A stretch of 17,428 nt of DNA. Source: Bacillota bacterium. GTDB lineage: Bacteria; Bacillota; Clostridia; Christensenellales; CALWSW01. A model generated the notes under the pieces. The model had not been told where the DNA came from. It searched no databases and saw only the letters and a list, made by a program, of their open reading frames with translations. Below, in pieces: positions 1-5,796 of the stretch (positions are counted from its first letter, which is position 1; every line of letters begins with the position of its first letter). The stretch is taken from NCBI GenBank assembly GCA_023402915.1, contig JAEYFO010000092.1, positions 1 to 17,428 of the forward strand, given 5' to 3'. The translations under genes and the position numbers were made by a program.

Positions 1-329
1 GCCCCGCCCGCGCCGATAGTGACGGCCGTTTCTTTGGGGAGCGTCTGGTTTCTTTCCGTCGTGGAGTATCCGCCTCCGCCCCCGCTGCCGCCGTATTCCG
101 CACCTTGCAGCGAAGAACTGTAGCAGCCGCCCGCGCCGCCGCCCACGCAGAAAATGTCCACGTTTCCCGGCACGCGGTTCCCCTTCCATGTCAAAACACC
201 GCTGGACGTGAACTCCGCGTACCCCGAAGAGCCGTCGTCCGAAAGCAGCGTGATCTTCCCCTGCCCGGAATATTGCGGCACATACGAGGGCGTTCCGCCC
301 TTTTGTCCATACAAAATGACTCCTGCCAT
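1..329 (-). CDS. Glycine-rich protein, partial (N-terminal 109 codons)
   Basis: The frame starts at the ATG at 329-327, preceded by an AAAGGAGC ribosome binding site, and runs off the left edge without a stop. The product begins MAGVILYGQKGGTPSYVPQY. It has a polar beta-type segment of about 60 residues (SGQGKITLLSDDG, then SGVLTWKGNRVPGNVDIFCV) followed by glycine-rich stretches such as GGGAGGC and GGSGGGGGYSTTE. The glycine-rich segment after a V-D-I-F-C-V-G-G-G-A-G-G motif is typical of the glycine-rich domain found in phage tail and some surface proteins, where it forms a packed polyglycine bundle. No signal peptide is visible, which favours a phage-like structural protein over a secreted one. 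No other phage gene lies in the window, so prophage origin is only a guess; more sequence to the left would settle it. Confidence 0.72.
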   Translation of the reverse strand, partial: MAGVILYGQKGGTPSYVPQYSGQGKITLLSDDGSSGYAEFTSSGVLTWKGNRVPGNVDIFCVGGGAGGCYSSSLQGAEYGGSGGGGGYSTTERNQTLPKETAVTIGAGG

Positions 330-580
330 CGTTGCTCCTTTCTGTCGTTTTTGCTCCTGGTTTCTTTCATGGCCTCACAAAGATCCTGCCATGAAAATCA
401 TGCCGGAAAGTGCCGCCCTGCACAGCCGCGTCCCGGCCGGTTTCGCTGTTTTTGCACGTCTGTCCTTCGTCGCTGACGCTCATGATTTCCGACAAATTTA
501 TCGCAAAACCGTCCGCAGCTTTCGAGTTTTCCCCCAATTTTTCCCGTTTTGAAAAAGCCTGGGAAATTGCCCGATTTGTG
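330..580. other. Intergenic region between divergent genes
   Basis: This stretch separates the minus-strand glycine-rich gene from the promoter of the plus-strand hydrogenase. I see no convincing gene in it. Its clearest structure is a perfect 9-bp inverted repeat (TTTCATGGC at 365-373, GCCATGAAA at 388-396), which lies 36-67 nt upstream of the glycine-rich gene. Open frames across the stretch lack a ribosome binding site and have no recognisable family sequence. Confidence 0.6.
365..396. repeat. Perfect inverted repeat, 9 bp arms, 14-nt spacer
   Basis: TTTCATGGC (365-373) and GCCATGAAA (388-396) are exact reverse complements. The position upstream of the glycine-rich gene on the minus strand fits an operator or a leader hairpin. 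There is no T-run after it, so it is not a standard terminator. Which protein would bind it cannot be told from the sequence. Confidence 0.55.
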
Positions 581-609
581 CTGACGCTCCGTTTGCTTTG
601 TGGTATAAT
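581..609 (+). promoter_or_regulatory. Sigma-A type promoter for the hydrogenase gene
   Basis: CTGACG at 581-586 (4 of 6 to TTGACA), a 17-bp spacer, then a perfect TATAAT at 604-609 preceded by TGG (extended -10). Transcription would start near 616, giving a leader of about 117 nt before the ATG at 733. Confidence 0.75.
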
Positions 610-674
610 CGTCCGGGTTTGTTCTGATTTTCTCAAAGCGGAACAGCTTGCACAGTTTTCGTTTTCTTCCGTCG

Positions 675-700
675 GGCAGCAGCGCGCTGCATTGCTCCCG
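675..700 (+). other. Hairpin in the hydrogenase 5' leader
   Basis: CGGG and AGCA near 674-681 pair with TGCT and CCCG near 693-700 apart from one bulged C. Inside lies a 12-bp palindrome, GCAGCGCGCTGC (679-690). The hairpin sits in the predicted leader about 18 nt upstream of the GGAGGAG ribosome binding site (718-724). It has no T-tract and matches no riboswitch class I can recognise. Confidence 0.4.
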
Positions 701-732
701 GCGTCGATTTTACCAGCGGAGGAGCCTCACAC

Positions 733-2166
733 ATGCGGAAATTTGACACCAAGGTACAGCATCTCAAATACAAGGTCCTGCGGGAAGTGGCCCGCTATGC
801 CTGGCAGGATCAGCTGCTCGAGCACGTTTCGGACATCCCCAAGCAGATCGTCCCCGGCAAGGAGGCCACCATGCGCTGCTGTGTCTACAAGGAGCGCGCC
901 ATCCTCTCCGAGCGCATCAAAATGGCCATGGGCGGCACCCGGGCGAACCCGAACGTCATCGAGGTCATCGACATCGCCTGCGACGAATGTCCCATGAGCG
1001 GCTACGAGATCACGGACTGCTGCCGCGGCTGCATCGCGCACCGCTGCGAGGACGTGTGCCCCCGCGGGGCCATCAGCTTTGACGAGCACCAAAAGGGCCA
1101 CATCGACAAGAGCAACTGCGTCAACTGCGGCCGCTGCGCCACGGTCTGCCCCTACAGCGCCATCCTCAACCGCAAGCGCCCCTGCCAGAACGCCTGCAAG
1201 GTCAAGGCCATTTCCACCGACGAAAACGGCGCGGCGCTCATCGACAACAGCCGCTGCATCTCCTGCGGCGCGTGCGTGTATCAGTGCCCCTTCGGCGCGA
1301 TCACCGACAAGTCCTTCATCCTCGACGTCATCAACCTCATCAAGGCCAGCGAAACGAATCCCGAAGCGCCGGTCTACGCCGTCGTCGCCCCCTCCATCTC
1401 CAGCCAGTTCGTGTATGCAAAGCTGGGGCAGGTGGTGTGCGGCATCCGCCGTCTGGGCTTTTTCCAGGTGGTGGAAGCGGCGCTGGGCGCCGATCTGGTG
1501 GCGGATGCAGAATCCCGCGAGCTGGTGGAAAAGGGCTTTTTGACCAGCTCCTGCTGCCCGGCGTTCGTCTCGTTCGTGCGCGGCCAGTTCCCCACCATGG
1601 TGGAGCACATTTCCCACAACCCCTCTCCCGCCGCCGCCATCGGCCGCTATATCAAGGAAAACCGTCCCGGCGCGCGCGTGGTGTTCATCGGGCCGTGTAC
1701 CGCCAAAAAGATGGAGTTCCAGCAGGAAGCCGTCCGTCCCTATATCGACGCGGTCATCACGTTTGAGGAGCTTCAGGCGCTCTTTGACAGCAAAGATCTC
1801 GACATCACCACCCTGCCGGAAGAGGCGCTGGACGACGCTTCGCCCTACGGACGCATTTTCGCCCGCAGCGGCGGCCTGTCCGACGCGGTCAAGCAGGGCA
1901 TTCTGGAGCACGGCGACACTGCCTTTGCCTATCAGCCCATCCCCTGCGACGGCATCGAAGCCTGCCGCGTGGCGCTGCTCAAGGCGTCGAAGGGGCTGCT
2001 GCCCGGCAATTTCATCGAGGGCATGGCCTGCGTCAACGGCTGCATCGGCGGCGCGGGCTGTCTGACCCACGGCGATAAAAACAAGATGGAAGTGGACAAA
2101 TACGGCCACAGCGCCGAAAAGAAATCCATCACCGAAGCGGTGAAATCCGTGGGCACCACGTTCTGA
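733..2166 (+). CDS. [FeFe] hydrogenase, group-B-like, with N-terminal ferredoxin domains
   Basis: A 477-residue protein predicted to be a cytoplasmic [FeFe] hydrogenase that couples ferredoxin redox to H2 production or uptake. The N-terminal part carries iron-sulphur cysteines: a CX2CX4CX3CP group at 97-109, then classical CX2CX2CX3CP clusters at 129-139 and 175-185. The catalytic domain has the three H-cluster motifs: TSSCCPAF at 271-278 (both cysteines present), GPCTAKKME at 320-328, and EGMACVNGCIGGAGC at 429-443. The motif variants (PAF rather than PGW; GPCTAKK rather than MPCxxKK) fit the group B enzymes of anaerobic bacteria, whose physiological role is poorly defined. The start is fixed by GGAGGAG 8 nt upstream. 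The gene is monocistronic with its own promoter and terminator, and no hydE/F/G maturation genes are in the window. Family is certain; the group assignment is from memory of motif patterns. Confidence 0.93.
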   Translation: MRKFDTKVQHLKYKVLREVARYAWQDQLLEHVSDIPKQIVPGKEATMRCCVYKERAILSERIKMAMGGTRANPNVIEVIDIACDECPMSGYEITDCCRGCIAHRCEDVCPRGAISFDEHQKGHIDKSNCVNCGRCATVCPYSAILNRKRPCQNACKVKAISTDENGAALIDNSRCISCGACVYQCPFGAITDKSFILDVINLIKASETNPEAPVYAVVAPSISSQFVYAKLGQVVCGIRRLGFFQVVEAALGADLVADAESRELVEKGFLTSSCCPAFVSFVRGQFPTMVEHISHNPSPAAAIGRYIKENRPGARVVFIGPCTAKKMEFQQEAVRPYIDAVITFEELQALFDSKDLDITTLPEEALDDASPYGRIFARSGGLSDAVKQGILEHGDTAFAYQPIPCDGIEACRVALLKASKGLLPGNFIEGMACVNGCIGGAGCLTHGDKNKMEVDKYGHSAEKKSITEAVKSVGTTF

Positions 2167-2237
2167 GTTTCGCCCTTTCGGAAAGGGTGGCGGCGCGATT
2201 TTGACAGCCGCCCAATCCCGCTGCGCACAACATACAG

Positions 2238-2278
2238 AAAACCGGCTTTCCTTTTTGGAAGGCCGGTTTTGCTTTTTT
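2238..2278 (+). terminator. Rho-independent terminator of the hydrogenase gene
   Basis: A 14-bp stem (2238-2251 with 2257-2270, one G-U pair) closes a TTTTT loop and is followed by GCTTTTTTG. It starts 71 nt after the hydrogenase stop codon. Confidence 0.9.
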
Positions 2279-2730
2279 GTTGATCTGTTTTCCGGGTTTA
2301 CTTTTTGCTCTTTCACTTCTTTGGCGTTTTCCTTTTTGATTTTTTGAAGAAGTGCCGCTGCCGCTGGCCATCCGCCCCTTTCAAGCGGGTTTTTCCCTGC
2401 TTCCGGGCGCTTTCCGGCGGACACAAACCCGCTTTTCCACCACCGCAAGACTTCCCAAAGCATCAGACATTCTCGGCTTCTGCGGAAAAGCATTCCCCGC
2501 CGCGGCCTGTTCGCCGCTGGCATTCCAGAACCTCCGGGGGTCAGCTTTCTTTTTGAACCCGCTTTTCTCGCAGGCAGGCAAGGCCCGAACCGCTCCCGCG
2601 CCGCAGGGCTTCCCCCAAACTTCTGACGCTCTTCGGCTTTTTGCGCTTTTCCCTTCTTCTGAAAAACTGCTTCCTTCGCAGCGTGCGGTTTTCCTTCTCC
2701 CCAAATTGACCCCGCGCCGCGCCTGACCGG
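2279..2730. other. Gene-free stretch between convergent hydrogenase and spoIVA
   Basis: No supported gene. The plus strand is pyrimidine-rich. It contains a diverged two-copy repeat: AACCCGCTTTTC at 2426-2437 and again at 2556-2567, each followed by a related segment (2444-2484 and 2602-2645) sharing CGCA, GCTTCCC, TCTGAC and CGGCTT blocks. No clear minus-strand terminator follows spoIVA in this stretch. Confidence 0.55.
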
Positions 2731-4212
2731 TCAGAGCAGAATACAGATCAGGCTGCCGTTTCCGTCGTTCAAAATGCGCGTCACGGTCTCCTGCAATTTG
2801 TCCCGCGCCTCCTCGGGCATCCGGGTGAGCTTGCCGGAAAGCCCTTCGCTCACCAGATCGTGCAGCGATTTTCCAAAAAGATTGGTCTCCCAGATTTTCT
2901 GCGGATCGGCTTCAAATTCGCTGAGGAGATACTGCACCAGCTCCTTGCTCTGCTGCTCCGTCCCGACGAGGGGGGACACTTCGCACACCACGTCCGCCCG
3001 GATCAGATGCAGGCTCGGGCCGCTCGCCCGCAAACGCACGCCGTATTGCGCGCCCCGCTCGATCAGCTCCGGTTCGTCCAGCTTCAGCTCGCTCATCAGC
3101 GGCGCGATCATGGAATAGCCCGTGCTCCGCACCTCTTCGAGCGCCGATTTCACCCGGTCGTATTCCCGCTTGGCCGACACCAGCTCCTTGAGCATGGACA
3201 TGAGGTGATAATCGCTTTCGATCTCGCAGCCACATTCTTCGCCCAGCACCTGATAAAACAGCCCTTCCGCCGGTTCGAGGGCGTATTCCACCTGCCCCTT
3301 TCCCAGATCGATCCCGGCGATCTGCGGCGGCTGCAAGTGCTCGCATTCGTCAAAAGCGTCCAGCAGCGCCCCGTAGTCCCGCACCTTCGAAAAGCTGCCC
3401 ATCCGGGCGGAAATGGCGCCGAGCAGCTCTTTGGCGAGCCAATGCTCCGGCGGCAGCGCCTGCACCCAGCCCGGCACGGAAACATGCACCAGACGCAGCG
3501 GAAATTCAAACAGCAGGTTCTCGAGCAGATCGCTCACGTCCTGCGCCCCCATGTTCAAAACGTCCAGCGCCAGCACGGGCACATCGTATTTCTGCGTGAG
3601 CGCGTCGCGGAGCTTTTGCGTCTCTTCGCTTTGGGGCTGTTTGGAATTGAGCACCACCACGAAGGGGCGGCCCAGCTCCCGCAATTCCCGCACGACCCGT
3701 TCTTCCGCCGGCACATAGGCCGCCCGCGGCAGCTCGGTGATGCTTCCGTCCGTCGTCATGACCACGCCGATGGTGGCGTGCTCGCTGATGACCTTATGCG
3801 TGCCCAGCTCCGCCGCCTTTTCAAAGGGCATGGGCTCGTCGCTCCAGGGCGTGTTGACCATGCGGGGCGCTTCCCCCTCGGAAAAGCCCAGCGCCCCCTC
3901 GACCATATAGCCCACGCAGTCCACCAGCCGCACCCGGACGCTGGCCAGATCGCCGCCCAGGCTCAGCTCCGCCGCTTCCGCCGGCACAAAGCGGGGCTGC
4001 GTCGTCATGATGGTCCTGCCCGCGCCGCTTTGGGGCAGTTCGTCCGTGACCCTGCGCCGTTCGTATTCGTTTTCCAGTCCGGGCAGCACAAACAGATCCA
4101 GAAAGCGCCGGATGAACGTGGATTTTCCGGTGCGCACCGGCCCCACCACGCCCAAATAAATATCGCCCTGCGTGCGCTGTGCAATATCCCGATAAAGGTC
4201 GGTTCGTTCCAT
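2731..4212 (-). CDS. spoIVA: Stage IV sporulation protein A (spore coat morphogenetic ATPase)
   Basis: A 493-residue protein matching the length of Bacillus subtilis SpoIVA (492). In the mother cell this TRAFAC-class ATPase polymerises on the forespore surface, anchored by SpoVM, and forms the base on which the coat assembles. It begins MERTDLYRDIAQRTQGDIYL. Walker A is GPVRTGKS at 24-31 with K30; the threonine pair T70/T71 is in GRTIMTT; the Walker B aspartate is D98 in VRLVDCVGYM. The C-terminus ends in the hydrophobic GSLICILL. An in-frame ATG further upstream at 4329 was rejected because GGGAGGG lies 9 nt before the ATG at 4212 and homologues start here. It appears monocistronic. Its presence implies that the organism, or a recent ancestor, makes spores. 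Confidence 0.97.
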   Translation of the reverse strand: MERTDLYRDIAQRTQGDIYLGVVGPVRTGKSTFIRRFLDLFVLPGLENEYERRRVTDELPQSGAGRTIMTTQPRFVPAEAAELSLGGDLASVRVRLVDCVGYMVEGALGFSEGEAPRMVNTPWSDEPMPFEKAAELGTHKVISEHATIGVVMTTDGSITELPRAAYVPAEERVVRELRELGRPFVVVLNSKQPQSEETQKLRDALTQKYDVPVLALDVLNMGAQDVSDLLENLLFEFPLRLVHVSVPGWVQALPPEHWLAKELLGAISARMGSFSKVRDYGALLDAFDECEHLQPPQIAGIDLGKGQVEYALEPAEGLFYQVLGEECGCEIESDYHLMSMLKELVSAKREYDRVKSALEEVRSTGYSMIAPLMSELKLDEPELIERGAQYGVRLRASGPSLHLIRADVVCEVSPLVGTEQQSKELVQYLLSEFEADPQKIWETNLFGKSLHDLVSEGLSGKLTRMPEEARDKLQETVTRILNDGNGSLICILL

Positions 4213-4262
4213 GGTTGTTTTCCCTCCCGCAATGCTGTTTCGTGCGCCCGTTTCAACGGTAT

Positions 4263-4291
4263 ATCCTATGTGCCGGAGCGGTTGTTCATGC
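4263..4291 (-). promoter_or_regulatory. Possible sigma-E type promoter for spoIVA
   Basis: Read on the minus strand: GCATGAA (4291-4285), 14 bp, CATAGGAT (4270-4263). The -10 is close to the sigma-E consensus CATACAAT (6 of 8) and the spacing is right, but the -35 is a poor match. spoIVA is a sigma-E gene in Bacillus, which is the main reason for the call. Confidence 0.33.
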
Positions 4292-4311
4292 CTTGGGAAT
4301 TGTGATAAAAT
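4282..4311 (+). promoter_or_regulatory. Possible sigma-A promoter for the barnase-barstar operon
   Basis: TTGTTC (4282-4287), 18-bp spacer, TAAAAT (4306-4311) preceded by TGA as an extended -10. It would give a leader of about 250 nt. Its -35 overlaps the proposed -35 of spoIVA on the other strand. Confidence 0.35.
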
Positions 4312-4566
4312 AAAAAACGGCGTTACCAAAGGATTTTGAGAAAAACGGGCAGCGCGCCCTGGGCCGGGTATTTTTCATTGTTCCAAAATGCTTTTCCCTG
4401 TGCTTGGGTTCGCAGCATTGACGAGCCTGCCCGCTTTTCCCATCTTCTCTCAAAAACGGCTTTCGCCTCTGCTTTCACCGCCTGTTTTCCGCGATTTGGG
4501 GAGGCAAGCCCGTTTTGTGGCCGTTTCTACTTTTCAACCATCCACCGAAAGGGGAGCTTTTTTACC

Positions 4567-5229
4567 ATGCGCACGATGAAAACCAGACTGCTTTGCCTGC
4601 TGCTGAGCCTGCTGATGCTCTTTGGCCTGATGGGCTGCACGGCGAAAGAGGCCGGAGAACTGCTCGACGCGGCAGCCGGACTGCTTTTTGAAGAAACCGA
4701 CGACCCCGCCGCTTCCGGCGAAAGCGCTGCGCCCGAAGCGCAAACGCCCGCCGTCACGCCCGCAGAACAAACCGCCGCGCCGGAAGAAAAGCCGGCCGCA
4801 GAAGCCGAAACGCCTGAACCTTCCGAAAAGTCCGCTGAACCGGAACAAACCGCCGCGCCCGGCCAAAACGAAACGGACGGCCTGACGGTCACGGAGGAGG
4901 GCACCTATTCCGACAAGGAGCACGTGGCGCTGTATCTGCACACCTTTGGCCATCTGCCGGACAACTACCTGACCAAATCCGAAGCGGAATCCCTCGGCTG
5001 GGTCAGCAGCGCGGGGAATCTCTGGGAGGTGGCGCCCGGCAAGAGCATCGGGGGCGACAAATTCGGCAACCGCGAGGGCCTTTTGCCCAGCGCGTCCGGC
5101 CGCAAATGGTACGAATGCGACATCGATTTTGACGGCGGCCGCAGAAACGCCAAGCGCATCGTCTTTTCAAACGACGGCCTGATCTATTACACGGAGGACC
5201 ACTATTCCACCTTCACGCAGCTCTATTAA
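4567..5229 (+). CDS. Lipid-anchored barnase-type ribonuclease
   Basis: A 220-residue predicted lipoprotein with a guanyl-preferring microbial RNase domain. Residues 1-23 are a lipoprotein signal ending in the lipobox LMGC, so C24 would be lipidated. Residues 42-106 are a low-complexity linker rich in A, P, E and T. Residues 112-220 align with mature Bacillus barnase along their whole length: LPDNYLTKSEAESLGW, APGKSIGGDKFGNREG and EDHYSTFTQLY. Catalytic residues are kept: E183 (barnase E73), H212 (H102), K137 (K27), R193 (R83) and R197 (R87), so it should cleave RNA. The start is set by AAAGGGGAG about 11 nt upstream. Classical barnase is freely secreted; a lipid anchor with a long spacer would hold the enzyme outside the membrane. 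The barstar gene follows after 20 bp. Possible jobs are nucleic-acid scavenging or attack on neighbouring cells. Confidence 0.93.
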   Translation: MRTMKTRLLCLLLSLLMLFGLMGCTAKEAGELLDAAAGLLFEETDDPAASGESAAPEAQTPAVTPAEQTAAPEEKPAAEAETPEPSEKSAEPEQTAAPGQNETDGLTVTEEGTYSDKEHVALYLHTFGHLPDNYLTKSEAESLGWVSSAGNLWEVAPGKSIGGDKFGNREGLLPSASGRKWYECDIDFDGGRRNAKRIVFSNDGLIYYTEDHYSTFTQLY

Positions 5230-5249
5230 AAAGGGCGAAGGAGTGTTTC

Positions 5250-5528
5250 ATGAATCCAATCAAGTGCATCCTTGACGGCAGCCGGATGACCAGCCGGGCG
5301 GAAGCCCACGCGCACCTCGCCGAAGCGCTGGACTTTCCCGGCTGGTACGGCAAAAACCTCGACGCGCTGTTCGACCTGCTCTCCACCCGCAGCGAAGAGA
5401 CCGTGCTGCTCGTGCGGCACTGCGCGGCGCTCGAAGCGTCCCTCGGCGCTTACGGACGGGCGCTGCTCGCCACCCTTTCGGACGCGGCGGCGGAAAACCG
5501 CCGGCTCCATCTGGTGGTGGAGCTTTGA
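5250..5528 (+). CDS. Barstar-family ribonuclease inhibitor (immunity protein)
   Basis: A 92-residue cytoplasmic protein of barstar length (about 90). The core motif GWYGKNLDALFD (31-42) matches barstar YYGENLDALWD: Y33, N36, L37 and the two acidic residues D38 and D42, equivalent to barstar D35 and D39 that plug the barnase active site. The C-terminal part RRLHLVVEL forms the expected last beta strand. It has no signal peptide, so it would neutralise enzyme that folds before export. GAAGGAG lies 6 nt before the ATG, and the gene begins 20 bp after the RNase stop, so the two are almost certainly one transcript. Confidence 0.93.
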   Translation: MNPIKCILDGSRMTSRAEAHAHLAEALDFPGWYGKNLDALFDLLSTRSEETVLLVRHCAALEASLGAYGRALLATLSDAAAENRRLHLVVEL

Positions 5529-5701
5529 CAGGGAAAGAGTCTGGCACGTCGTCCAGACCACGCTTCAAAGCCCCGTTTGGGCAGCGTTTCCAGACTTTTT
5601 GCGAAAAACAAGACTTTCCGCCGGATTTTTGAAAAGCGCTCTCTGCGCGCTTCTCTGCGGAACGCACAGACTCCCCTCTTTTGAAGGCTTTTCAACCTTT
5701 G

Positions 5702-5744
5702 AGAAAAACAGCCAAATCCCCCGAAGCAATTTGCTCCGGGGGAT
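5702..5744 (-). terminator. Terminator of the flavoprotein gene, probably bidirectional
   Basis: A 12-bp stem with one mismatch (5716-5727 with 5733-5744, ATCCCCCG core) and AATTT loop. On the minus strand it lies 52 nt past the flavoprotein stop and is followed by TTTGGCTGTTTTT. On the plus strand it is followed by a weaker T-rich tract and could also end the barnase-barstar transcript. Confidence 0.8.
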
Positions 5745-5796
5745 CGTTCTATCCCGTTTTGCGGATGGTTTCAGGCTGTTTTGTCAGCCTCGTTCG

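Larger units (their letters stand above)
4213..4566. other. Divergent intergenic region between spoIVA and the barnase gene
   Basis: 354 bp between two divergent genes. It contains the candidate spoIVA promoter on the minus strand (4263-4291) and a candidate plus-strand promoter (4282-4311). The remaining 250 nt up to the barnase ATG would be its 5' leader, pyrimidine-rich and without a recognisable RNA motif. Confidence 0.55.

Noticed and set aside
727-2523. 598-codon minus-strand open frame over the hydrogenase
   Set aside because: Mirror of the hydrogenase reading frame; the predicted protein has no family features and would run through the terminator at 2238-2278.
2860-4305. 481-codon plus-strand open frame over spoIVA
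   Set aside because: Antisense to spoIVA, whose motifs and length are unambiguous; rich in H, Q and R as expected for a shadow.
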